Positions 1-8,783 of a stretch of 24,850 nt of DNA are shown in pieces. This DNA is from Chara braunii. Lineage: Eukaryota; Streptophyta; Charophyceae; Charales; Characeae. The translations under genes and the position numbers were made by a program. Within the stretch, counting starts at the first letter, position 1. Each line of letters opens with the position of its first letter. The stretch lies in the NCBI GenBank assembly GCA_003427395.1, contig BFEA01000601.1, forward strand, positions 277,082 to 301,931. The letters run 5' to 3'. The notes beneath the pieces are model-generated. The model saw nothing but the letters and a program-made list of their open reading frames with translations, did no database searches and was not told the DNA's origin.

Positions 1-32
1 TGTTGTAGTGTATATTCCGATGTTCTAGCAGA

Positions 33-96
33 AGATCCATTCGGTTCTGCTCATCCTATCGAGGGAAGTAGCGCGCGGTGCACGAGTGCGCGCATG

Positions 97-134
<38 letters not shown>

Positions 135-198
135 ATTCGGTTCTGATTATCCTATCGAGGGAAATATCGCGCGGTGCACGGGCACGAGTGCGTGCATG

Positions 199-240
<42 letters not shown>
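33..240. repeat. 96-bp unit duplicated in tandem, each ending in (GA)n
   Basis: A unit beginning AGATCCATTCGGTTCTG at 33 recurs at 129. Each copy runs through a GC-rich segment (GCGCGCGGTGCACG) and ends in a GA run: 101-130 (30 nt) and 203-240 (38 nt). A T10 run (246-255) and a G-rich stretch follow. The copies differ by a few substitutions and a 6-nt insertion. The SLSLSL and RERERE peptides predicted here only reflect the dinucleotide run and are not genes. Confidence 0.9.
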
Positions 241-242
<2 letters not shown>

Positions 243-255
243 TCCTTTTTTTTTT

Positions 256-1381
256 GGGCGGGGCGCGGGGGGAGGATAGGGGTAATTTGCCAAATAGCCC
301 CATAAGTTTAGATATATGTCAAAATGTCCCTCAAAGATATGGGCACCGTGGAACGGTATTCTGAGCTGACATGTTTGTGTTATGCCCCTGTCAGGCAGGT
401 GCGCAAATTCGCTTGGCCTTTCGCAATTGCACTTATGAAAACTTCGCGACTGCCCAGGCATTTTGCAAAGTTGGGCAGCGTTCGACAGGGGTACATTGCA
501 AAGATGGGGTCCAACGGATGGCTGGGGTGTTTCACAAAATGGTTTTCTCATCGTCCTTTGCCGCACCGTAGCTGCGGCTGGTTCACTTGTTGTCATTAAA
601 AGGTTATGGGTCGAATACAAAAAGGGACTACGCGCGATTTACGTGTAAAAGTTAGTTTGTTTTGGAGTGCTGTATCGTGTGGTTACAGCAAGCCAAAGGT
701 GCATTTCCATGAAATTTGGCCCAAAAAACACTCGACCAATTTCAGAAATTTCAGAAATCTTAACAGCGCAAATTCTAAAACTCCAAATAACCCCAAATTT
801 CATATACGACAACCCTATCAAAATGCATATATAGCAAAAACTTGAAATTCCAAAAAAACATGAAATTTGAGCCCAAAACCCTAATTTCAGAAAACCAGAT
901 GCCCCGTTAACCTCTTGTGGGTGGTTAGATGGACCGTCCTAATCGACCGACGTTGAACCCCTCTTTAGACATCAACCTCCAGAGCGTCGGTTCGTGTACG
1001 GGTCCGATTAAGGTGTTCGACCGGGCATACCCCCTATGCTATAGCGTATGAGAAACGCCCTCGGCTGGGCCGCCTCTGCGATTGCAACTTAGCAGGTTTC
1101 AAAGTGATTCGGTAGCTCGGAGGGGATACACCTGTCCAAGGGTGGTGACAGCCCCTTGGGCAGAGGTAAGTTGTGCCTCCCATGGCCCCTATCCTGTCGT
1201 AGGGGTTCGTGAGAGGAGTGGCTGGCGCACTCGGACTGCGACAAAAAGTCCTGCAAAATCCTGCGTGACATGGCCAGGATGGTCCCCTGCGGGACCAATG
1301 CACTCGACACCGCCAATATGGACTGACTGTTGTCGTCGTCGTTACGTGCAGGTCGCCAGCGTGGAGCCCCAGCTATGGGAC
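256..1381. other. Non-coding stretch, no recognisable gene
   Basis: About 1.1 kb with short overlapping open frames on both strands and no family resemblance. 270-320 reads like the edge of a transposon-type repeat (GGGGTAATTTGCC then AAATAGCCCC), but I could not find a matching opposite end. 700-900 is A/T-rich with repeated TTTCAGAAAT and CCAAATTT words; 900-1380 is GC-richer. I see no tRNA or rRNA. Confidence 0.6.
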
Positions 1382-1792
1382 CAGGTAAGTGCCACAGGTG
1401 CAAATAAGGCCTCTGCCCCTCTGCCTACCTACGCCTCTACCTCTACTCCAACGTAGCACTGTAGTGCTGCAGCGCTGGTCCAGCAGCACGTCGCCTCCAG
1501 AAGTGAGCTACTCGAACTGTGTGTCTGCTCAGCCGTGGCCCAGCTATAAGTGCACTGGGCCGGCTGGGTGTGCCTCCTGCGCTGGCCTGAAACGGCTCAC
1601 ACGGTCTTGGCCCCTACCGGGCGTCCGTACCGTCCTGCTGATGCAGCAGGGCGCAAAACGCGCCTGGCCTCAAACGGCCCTGCCTCCTGGTGTACCCAGC
1701 CCAAGGCGTGGCCTTGGGAACTGCAAGCCCAAACCGGCATCTGAATAGACAAAAACCGGACAGCGAACAAATAAATAAATAAATAAATAAAT
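1382..1792 (+). repeat. Dispersed repeat, copy 1 (collinear with 12984-13550)
   Basis: It begins with a perfect splice-donor string CAGGTAAGT (1382-1390). In order, it then has a C/T-rich tract, CCAGCAGCACGTCGCC near 1480, an inverted repeat GGCCCAG (1537-1543) / CTGGGCC (1555-1561), the block CTTGGCCCCTACCGGGCGTCC near 1608-1630, AAACCG, and an A/T tail of (AAAT)6. The same ordered blocks occur at 12984-13550 with moderate divergence. The A/T-rich 3' tail suggests a non-LTR (SINE/LINE-like) origin, but I see no pol III boxes or reverse transcriptase. Confidence 0.5.
1769..1792. repeat. (AAAT)6 microsatellite
   Basis: Six perfect AAAT units, forming the 3' tail of the dispersed repeat copy. 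Confidence 0.95.
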
Positions 1793-2570
1793 GCTATCTC
1801 AAATCGATACCTGCGGCCTAAGGGCCGCCTTGGGCCTCCAGGACGCGCGGTGTGCGGCCTGGGGGCCCCTCAGCAACCGTCGGGCCCCTGAAATGGAGCC
1901 CGCATGCAGGCTCGGCATGGGTACATACCTGTCTGGTTGTTGTTGAGTCGTGGCTTAGGCCACAGGAATATTCTTCTGGCTTTGTGTGATCTCACGTGAA
2001 TATTCTTCTCATGCATGCGGTGATTTGGGTTTGAAGTCGGGAGGTTCATTGCACCTGTTTGTGTCAGATGAAGTGCCCATGCAAGCCACAATCAAGCCAC
2101 AATCCCATGAGCACTTCAGCATAAACCAGCCATGAAGGTACTCACCACTACGCTCTTCTCCATCCCTGGACTTGGCTACCCCAGAATGCGAAGGTGACTT
2201 TGCACTGGCCTCCTGTGATTCTGTAGGTCGCTGGGCTGGTGGCTTTGCCTTGGCCCTGCACATCACAAGCAGGCAATGCTGTTGATCAGTCATACAAGGC
2301 CCATAAATGCCTCGACTATCTGTTCACGTTGCCAATCACGAGGGCAGAATGATAGGAAGGCCCAACATCCGTTTGCAGTCATTGGAAGGAAAGACTGGTC
2401 CGGCTTTAATCAGTGACTTGCAATGTCTCTCTGCCAAAGCAAGTACAGAGTTAAAGCCTGCTCTCCCAGCTCAAAATACCCCTCACCATCTCTCTCACCT
2501 TCCCTCTGTTGTCTCCCGTTCCTCCACCTGATGGTTACTTTCCATGCTCCACAGGTTCTCTCTTTCCTTG
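1793..2570. other. Non-coding stretch, no recognisable gene
   Basis: Mixed-composition DNA with only short chance open frames. The minus strand has a splice-donor-like CAGGTATGT at 1931-1923. No repeat or gene was recognised. Confidence 0.5.
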
Positions 2571-3140
2571 GATATAATGAACAAGCCATCTATGGGACAA
2601 CATTGATCAAACCAAGGCCCAATGGATCCAACTAGAAGCTTATGATTTGGCATCGAGAGCACAGAACCACCATGCAGACGGCCACATATTTCCAGCAAAA
2701 CAAAATTCAAACTCGAGCATAAATCACTGAATAACATGCTTTTCTCCTGTATTTTTCATTATAAGACTTGAAACAGCACTCCAACGAACGTTGCATTGCC
2801 AAACAATGCACAGCAGGTTTTTCATGAAAAGGCAATCGATAGGAGAGCATTGATCAGACTGACGAAGGCCAAATAGATGTAGCTACAGCAGCTAGCGGTT
2901 TGGCAATTTTTCTTCTTGCTTTCCTTGTTGTAGTCTTGTAGACCAAAAAGTTGCAAGACCATGGAACCAGCGAACAGACAGCCACATATTTCCAGCAGAG
3001 GTGAATCCAAAGGTCACAATTTGACGACTAAACATGTTTTTCTTCTCGCAGACCAAAAGTGACAACAGCACGAAACCACCAGGGAGACAGCCACATATTC
3101 CCACGAGAAGCAAACAGGATGCTTTTCCAATATCTGTTTT
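2571..3140. repeat. Degenerate repeat array, three related copies
   Basis: Three related segments share the core GCCACATATTTCCAGCA or close variants near 2678, 2980 and 3090. Copies 1 and 2 also share an upstream block (ACATTGATCAAAC near 2600; GCATTGATCAGAC near 2848) with AAGGCC and a TTTGGCA block. All three continue into an ACATGC/TTTTTC/TTC motif (near 2735, 3033 and 3117). On the minus strand the copies give similar peptides around LLEICG, GG and SVL, but start-to-stop frames are short. I read this as a decayed tandem repeat, not a gene. Its origin is unknown. Confidence 0.6.
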
Positions 3141-3742
3141 ACCTGGTAAAAAAGCACGGCCACAAAGAAGGCACGACACTGACTGAAACAGGTTAATTCA
3201 CTAGAGGTGAGCAATGCGAAGCCTAATCATCTACAGAGCAATCACAAGAGAAAAGGTCAACGCACTGTCGCACAATGAAGCAGCTTGAAGGGTTACTTCT
3301 CCTTCCTGCTGTCGCCGGCCAGTGCCGTGGTGACTTCCAGTATCATCATCTGCTAGTCCAATGGCTTGCAGCATAAGAGAGCACAGTGACCTCGTTTGGC
3401 ATGCAGGGGCCGCCCACACCACGCCTGGAGGCCCAGACATCCTTTTTACTTGGCCCTTTGTGATACACCATTTCCAAGGCATTAGTGCCGAGAGAGCCTC
3501 ATGGAAATTCCTAGACAGATGTGTGTGTATTTCGTCCCTTCTGAAGCCTAGGTGTGTGTATTTCATTTGTTACGGGTCAGTTGTTCAGCTTTCTCTGTTT
3601 CAAATCACTGTGTATTTTCCTCATGTTTCTTTTTGTGCCAGTTTGTTTTGTCCCGTTATTGATTGCATTTTTCTGGACTTCGTTTGAGCAGGCGCTGATT
3701 GGACCTGTTTGACCATTTGTGTGAGGATTGAGACCTCAAGAA
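3141..3742. other. Non-coding stretch, no recognisable gene
   Basis: Only short chance frames on both strands. A short local duplication of GTGTGTGTATTTC lies near 3521 and 3551. Confidence 0.5.
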
Positions 3743-3782
3743 GGGGCCTTGCCATGATGTACATGTTCTGGGGCAAGGCCCC
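3743..3782. other. Perfect 11-bp inverted repeat (hairpin) just 5' of an LTR
   Basis: GGGGCCTTGCC (3743-3753) and its exact complement GGCAAGGCCCC (3772-3782) enclose an 18-nt loop. It ends 11 nt before the TG of the LTR at 3794 and is absent before the second LTR copy, so it belongs to flanking DNA. Confidence 0.8.
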
Positions 3783-3793
3783 AGCAAGCCTAG

Positions 3794-4740
3794 TGCCCGC
3801 CCTAAGTGAAGGCGGGCCAGCAAATCAACAAGAGCCCTCTGTGCAAACATTTCCCTAAGTGGGGTCCATACAGTTGCAGCACGCCAGTTGGTTGGAGTGC
3901 ACCGAGTCTCGAATCTCTGCAAATGTGGAGATCCCAGGGCCTCCGAGTTAGTTAGGCCCTGGGCACTTGAACGTGAGGCCGACAATGCATGCTGGGTATA
4001 GAGGCCGAAAATGCCAAAGGGGAATCAGCCCACTATCTGAATCTGGCCGCAGGCCTTGACGAAAGAGGCGCAACTGCATCGGGCCAGGGTTCAGGCACTG
4101 GGGCCCAGTCGCAGGCTGAAGGGAGGCCGCCCACACGCAGCATTGGCATATAGGCAAGCAGGGCGAGCGGGCAGGGATCTTGGCCATTGCGGGCAATGCC
4201 GGCACGCTGCGCTAATGCGAGCTGCTGCGCTGCGCTAGGACGAGGTGCAAGACAGGCAGGCGCTAGGCGGTAGGGCGCTGCCTGTGCACTGTGCGCTGGC
4301 GGCCATAGCCGGGCTGCATAGGGTGCAGGGGAGGTGAGGGCGAAGGAGGTTCTTCGGAGGTGAAGGGCGCTGTGTGGGTAACGAGGGAGAGTATGGGTGA
4401 AGAGGACACGTACCTGGTGGAGGTGGAGGTCGGCATTGGTGTTGACATCATCACTCGCTGGTAGTAAGTTGTCTGGTTGCTTTCATTGCTGTAGTTGTAG
4501 GCTTAGGCTGTAGAGTAGACAGGGCGCCTGGCGCCATTCACAAGAGAGAGCTAGATTGGGTTATGCTGTTGGTGTTGCCCTGTTGGGCTTGGACATTGAC
4601 TCACGATTCTTCTGTATCATTCTCAAATGGATGGTTACTCGGTTCCATTGTGCTATCTGCTCTGGCTTTGACTACATGGACTTCAGTGTGATTTTTGCAA
4701 TCTGGATTTCTGTGCTTCGTCCATATTCATGTTCCTTGCA
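3794..4740 (+). mobile_element. 5' LTR of Ty3/gypsy element A
   Basis: A 947-bp block starting TGCCCGCC and ending CCTTGCA, giving the TG...CA ends typical of LTRs with a 3-bp terminal inverted repeat (TGC/GCA). It recurs in the same orientation at 10906-11935 with roughly a dozen substitutions by eye, one ~20-nt insertion in the second copy, and an assembly gap there. A tRNA primer-binding site starts 4 nt after its end, which fixes orientation and boundary. A 7-bp hairpin, GCCCGCC/GGCGGGC, lies at its very start (3796-3802, 3812-3818 approximately). The minus strand carries a CAGGTACGT donor-like site at 4416-4408. No convincing TATA box was located. Confidence 0.85.
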
Positions 4741-4743
4741 ATT

Positions 4744-4755
4744 TGGTATCGGAGC
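4744..4755 (+). other. Primer-binding site (PBS), initiator tRNA-Met type
   Basis: TGGTATCGGAGC lies 3 nt after the LTR end. It matches the usual plant LTR-element PBS (TGGTATCAGAGC) except for one A-to-G change. The same variant occurs at 17122 and 21666, next to unrelated LTR ends. Minus-strand DNA synthesis would start here. Confidence 0.85.
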
Positions 4756-6201
4756 TGGTTTGATTCGTGCGTTGACGATGCTTCTTCGCAGTTGGTACTT
4801 GTGACGTCAGGCCATATATAGGCGCACGCCCTGGGTAGAGAGGGGTGCGTCGGAAGGCTAAGACGGTAGTATATGCCGTGGCGACAGGCGGAATGTATGA
4901 TTGGTGATGAGAGCATGCTGATGTGGCATTAGGCTGAGGTGGCACTGCATTGCGTTGTGGGTGGTACCGAGGCCAGGGACCGGTCATCAAATGCACATTC
5001 AGCTCAATTGGTGAGAAATCTGTGGTTGGGGGCGGCTATCTCCAGGTACGTTGTTCCCTTACCTTATCTACTCTCTCAATCTCTTCTTACCATGAGGAAG
5101 TGAGTCCAACTTGAGAGTCCTCTCTTTTGGTGAGGTGTCGTGAGCGCTCTACCTTGAGATACGACAATCTTCCCGGAAGCATCTGGAAGGAGAAAGGGCG
5201 GTGCCTCTGAAGGGCCCTGGTCGAAGCACTGGGTCACGGTCACCATGCCAACCCAATGAGAGTAGGTCACGCATGCGATGGCTGCTGTCCATTTTAGCAC
5301 TTGCTGCGCTGAATAGAAGTCCTGCCGGGTGTGCCAGCCTTTTATGAGACGCTTACCAGACCGTCTATAAACATTTCTGGTTGGGGACTTGGTTGATTCT
5401 GGCTGTGATCGTCGTCCTGACTGCGACCTTAAAGAATTCCTGAAGAGATGGGGGCGCTCTATAAATTCCTCCTGATCAGCCAGATCAACCGGGTGTAAGG
5501 CTCGTTCCGTACGAGGGTAAATAAGAGTGGACTGGCTGGCTTGCTCGGCAATGACTTGGGCACAGGGGTGGGCCGAAAAACAGACGAAGACACTGCTCAC
5601 TCAATGATGCTTACCGGTATGTTGGATTGAGGGGAGGGTAGGTTCTAATTGGTGCTCAACTGGAAACACAACCATACCCATCAATCATACATCTGCAACA
5701 TGGTCTTTGCTATTCTTGATTAGTTGGTGGACAGACTGCTAACACCTCACAGACAGATTAGATTAGGATTGTTGTATGCTACCATAGCCAGTTCTATCTA
5801 TTGCTGCTGTAAGTGAACCCATCAGGATACACAGACTATGTTGACAATCTGTAGTGAATGTTGTAGACATGCCACTTGATCGGTACAGTACGGAACCTGC
5901 CGGACACAACTAGTTTTAGAAAATTAGGTGTCGGTCAGACACATGCTGTGGTAGGACTCCACTAGGGGGTTCTAGTGTAGATAATGTTTGCCTAATTGAT
6001 GAACGGGTCAGACGTCGATGAGGAGAGAGTTGACGATGCTGGACTAACACGTGCGAGATCACGTAGGATCCTGAGACCTTACAACCGGAAGACGAAAGAC
6101 GGCTTTGTGCCGAACGCAGAGCCCGTGCACTAGCAGCAGCTAGGGAAACAGCAAATGCCGCAGCTAGGGAACAGGCTGCAACAGCAGTCTGGGCAGCAGC
6201 C
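4756..6201 (+). other. Untranslated leader of element A
   Basis: About 1.4 kb between the PBS and gag. A splice-donor-like CAGGTACGT lies at 5043-5051, 302 nt after the PBS start. A weak candidate acceptor (CATTTTAG) ends at 5297. The gag-strand frame is open from about 6067, after a TAG at 6064, and encodes an Ala/Arg-rich stretch before the ATG at 6202, so gag could start upstream. The 174-codon antisense frame at 5076-5600 has no recognisable domain and is probably chance. Confidence 0.6.
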
Positions 6202-7131
6202 ATGACTAGTTCCACAACATCCTCTGCTGCGTTGTCTGGGACCAATGGGACCCATTTGGGAATGCCAACAGGGTCCACGGGTACTTCCAGTTCGTTGGGT
6301 TCTCGTCAGTCTACAAGTCAAATGGCGGGCTCGCAGTTCAGCCCGTTGACTCCTCGCGAAAGGGAGCTCAAGGAGCTCCAGCAGGTCGAAAGGATCTGTG
6401 AACAGTTAGAGAGGGACCTGAAGAAAGCAACTGATAGAGAAAGAGAGATTAAAAATAGAACAGCCAGGCTTGATACTTTAGAGGTTGACAAAGCAGAGTT
6501 AGAGGGCTTGGATGAGTCAGCATTGTCTGACCAAATGAAAGTACTGAAGAAAAATATGTTGTCCTTACATGCGCACGTGGACAGCAGATTGGACTTCATG
6601 CAGAGCACTCTTGACCAGATCCTGGACGTTCTGACAAGGCCAGGATTTAGGCCTCCAGCACAGTCGCCGTTGCCGTTAACGGCGATGTCAAGCCCCTTTC
6701 CCGTACAAGCTGGCACACAACCAAGTGGTACGTCTGCAGCAGCCACACAGACTGTTGCATCTTCTTCTTCGGGTCCAGCTGTGGGAGCTACACCACCGCA
6801 ACAACCTGTTCCTCAACAGGGACAGCCGCAGGGTCAATGGTATCCTAAGACCCCAATGAAACCGCCTCTTGCCTTCTCAGGTGAGAGAAAGGACGAAGAA
6901 CTCAACACTTGGTTGAGAACAGTCCCGGTTTGGGTGAAGGCCAAGAGGACCTTGTTGGAGGACGAAGTGGTTACTGCTGCATCTTACCTCGAGGGTAAGG
7001 CAGCCAAGTGGCTAGATGGTGTAGTTGTAAAGGTCGGGTACGGACGACGCATGGCGGACTGGGCTAAGTCTCTTACGTTAGACCAGCTCATGGAGATGGT
7101 AGAAGCTCGATGGCACACAAAAAGCCACTGA
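6202..7131 (+). pseudogene. gag: gag of element A, N-terminal part (frameshifted)
   Basis: Encodes the structural Gag polyprotein of a Ty3/gypsy retrotransposon, which assembles the cytoplasmic virus-like particle around the RNA. 309 codons are visible. Residues ~1-50 are a Ser/Thr/Gly-rich low-complexity region. Residues ~50-110 are a charged heptad-like helix (ERELKELQQVERICEQLE) that looks like a coiled coil. A Pro/Gln-rich linker follows. The capsid-like core begins near residue ~213 (PKTPMKPPLAFSGERKDEE, then NTWLRTV, AASYLEGKAAKWL), the conserved retrotransposon gag region. The same signature is in element C (PKPFSGDNKKEEDLDTWVR). The frame ends at a TGA (7129-7131) just after an A-run; the capsid continues one frame over from 7121, so this copy carries a frameshift or small deletion. 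The ATG at 6202 is chosen because it is the first in the frame; the frame is open upstream to 6067. Confidence 0.8.
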
Positions 7132-7795
7132 TGCGATAAACAGACTAGACCAACGAAAGTTCAAGTCGGTCAGAGAGCTTACGACTACAGTAGAGAGCCT
7201 GATCCTCGTTCCTCGCATCAACTACAGTGACCAATTCCTGTTGACTACGTTTGTTAGATGTCTTCCAAAGAACATCAGGAACTTGCTGGCCAGCGAGGCA
7301 CGCATCGAGTACCATTCGTTTGAGACATTGTCTAGGAAAGCCTTAGATTTGGAGGCCACTCTAGGCAATGCTCAACCCTCTCAGAATGACACGAAGAAGA
7401 AGAAGAGTCCTCGGGAAAGGAAGAAGAATTCCGTTGGGACTCAAACGGAGATCGACAAGCTCACTGACCTGATGGACTATTCAGAGTACGACGGCGAGGA
7501 GACTGCTGAGGGTAGCACCCTCGCCGCAGTCGTAAAGGCTAAGGCAGGTGGCCGAGGGAAGGGCCAACCAAAGAGTCGAGGGAAGGCCGCCTCCAATCAG
7601 ACCAAAGTGGCTGATTGGGTCAAGGCAGGTCTTGATCAAGACGTGTGGCGTGACCGCCGAGTACGTGGCGCTTGTATTAACTGCGGGGAATACGAACACT
7701 CGCAGTACAAGTGCCAGAACGCAAAGGTTACGCAAAAGATACCTCCAAAGATGGGGGCATCTTATTCCCAGGCTTCTAGCTCGGGAAACGCGTGA
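7121..7795 (+). pseudogene. gag: gag of element A, capsid C-terminus and zinc knuckle
   Basis: Continues the capsid-like region in the +1 frame relative to the upstream part (KATDAINRLDQRKF, then VESLILVPRINYSDQFLLTT). It passes through a Lys-rich basic stretch into a nucleocapsid domain. The CCHC zinc knuckle reads CINCGEYEHSQYKC (C-x2-C-x4-H-x4-C), which binds the element RNA. The first ATG in this frame is at 7241 but is internal, so the region is a continuation and not a separate gene. The frame stops at TGA 7793-7795, six nucleotides after the slippery heptamer GGGAAAC (7783-7789). Protease follows in the -1 frame. Element C has the same arrangement. Confidence 0.85.
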
Positions 7796-7824
7796 GGCCG
7801 GTGGAAGTTTTAGCTGCTTCTACT
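7783..7824 (+). promoter_or_regulatory. Candidate -1 ribosomal frameshift signal, element A
   Basis: The heptamer GGGAAAC (7783-7789) is phased G GGA AAC in the gag frame, the X XXY YYZ pattern of -1 slippery sites. The protease frame (-1) is open only from 7780, after a TAG at 7777-7779, and gag stops at 7795. The overlap is 16 nt and contains the heptamer. Ten nt downstream is a stem-loop: 7800-7807 pairs with 7817-7824 (8 bp, two G-U) around a 9-nt loop. Heptamer, spacing, stem length and loop length are the same in element C (23399-23358), with covarying pairs. Function is inferred. Confidence 0.7.
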
Positions 7825-8676
7825 CAAGATGAAGTGAGCCTGATACCCTCCCCACTTCATGAGAAGGCCCAAGCTAATGACTCTTTAGTCACCCCGCAGA
7901 CTCATCTAGACCAAACTATGCTCTGTACGTTAGATGTGTCTGAAGCCTTAGAAGACTTGGAGAGTGAGTGGTCAAACAAGGACCCTCGAGAGTCTTGGGT
8001 GGCACTAAGGAAAGGTCCTAGAGGGGAACATTTCGTGGTGGAAGTCAATGTAGGAGGCCGCAAATGTGGTGCCTTCATAGACATAGGCTCCACGCGAAAT
8101 AACATACATCGCGACTGTTTGGAAAGGCTGCACCTACAGGACCGGGTACGACACCTTAGTAGACCTGTAGCATCTACTCTGGCCAACAAGGAGCGCATGA
8201 TAGTAACAAACTATATCAAGGACGTAGTCTGTACCTTCTCCTATGGAGGAGGAGAGCTTAATCATAAGATTTGGTTCTTGGTTAGCGACGACTTACCATT
8301 CAACATGTTGTTAGGCATGTACTACCTCGAAGTTGCTAAGCCCCAGTTTGACTGGGATAAGAAGGTGCTCAAGCATAAGTTGCCCGATGGCCGAACTGTC
8401 AGATTGACAAAGTTCAAGGCCAGTAACATTATAGATACCTATGGCTGCTTGTGTGCATCAGCGTTCTACAATTACTATAAGAAAAACCAAGAGGAAGGTA
8501 TGTACCTTGTGTATGTCTCTGAGAAAGGGGAGGTCGTTAAAACACCCCCAGAGGTAGAACGCGCCGTTGCTAAGTTCCCTGATCTGTTCGAAGAGCCCAC
8601 AGGAGTTGTTGAAAGGGAAGTTGTCCACGCTATAGAAATCATTCCAGGGTGTAAGACTCAAGGGAAGGATCTATAG
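7792..8676 (+). pseudogene. pol: Protease and PR-RT linker of element A
   Basis: The pol reading frame downstream of the frameshift site; there is no ATG, as expected for a Gag-Pol fusion. Residues ~80-180 form a retropepsin-like aspartic protease: GEHFVVEVNVGG, then the active-site strand AFIDIGSTRN (normally D-S/T-G, here D-I-G), then FLVSDDLPFNMLLGMYYLE, matching the second half of the fold and the ILG-type loop. A linker follows (PDLFEEPTGVVEREVVHAIEIIPG) that in this family leads into reverse transcriptase. The frame ends at TAG 8674-8676 because of a frameshift between ~8655 and 8666; the RT start continues in another frame. The protease would cleave Gag-Pol inside the particle. The Ile in the catalytic triplet probably abolishes activity. 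Confidence 0.8.
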
Positions 8677-8743
8677 GATGGCTCCCGCCGAGTTAGATGA
8701 ACTTCGGCGACAGCTTAAGGAGCTGGCAGAAAAGGGATGGATT
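8666..8743 (+). pseudogene. pol: Reverse transcriptase N-terminal fragment, element A
   Basis: In the frame beginning AGG at 8666 the translation reads RIYRMAPAELDELRRQLKEL followed by AEKGWI. This is the standard lead-in to a Ty3/gypsy RT and nearly matches element C (MSPAELDELRHQLKELTEKG). It breaks off directly after GWI at about 8744, where the sequence switches to the reverse complement of the integrase tail. No catalytic RT motif is present in this piece. Confidence 0.8.
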
Positions 8744-8783
8744 CTGGGGGCAACATCGATCTCTTGGAAGGGAATTGATCTGT

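Noticed and set aside
3568-3574. TGTTACG as possible start of LTR B (complement of its CGTAACA end)
   Set aside because: A 7-mer match is expected by chance in this length and the distance (over 13 kb) is implausible.
5076-5600. 174-codon open frame on the minus strand in the leader of A
   Set aside because: No recognisable domain or repeat conservation, and it lies antisense to an untranslated leader; most likely chance.
7829-7860. Perfect 8-bp inverted repeat ATGAAGTG/CACTTCAT as frameshift stimulator
   Set aside because: It is 39 nt from the slippery site and not present in element C; the closer covarying stem is a better candidate.
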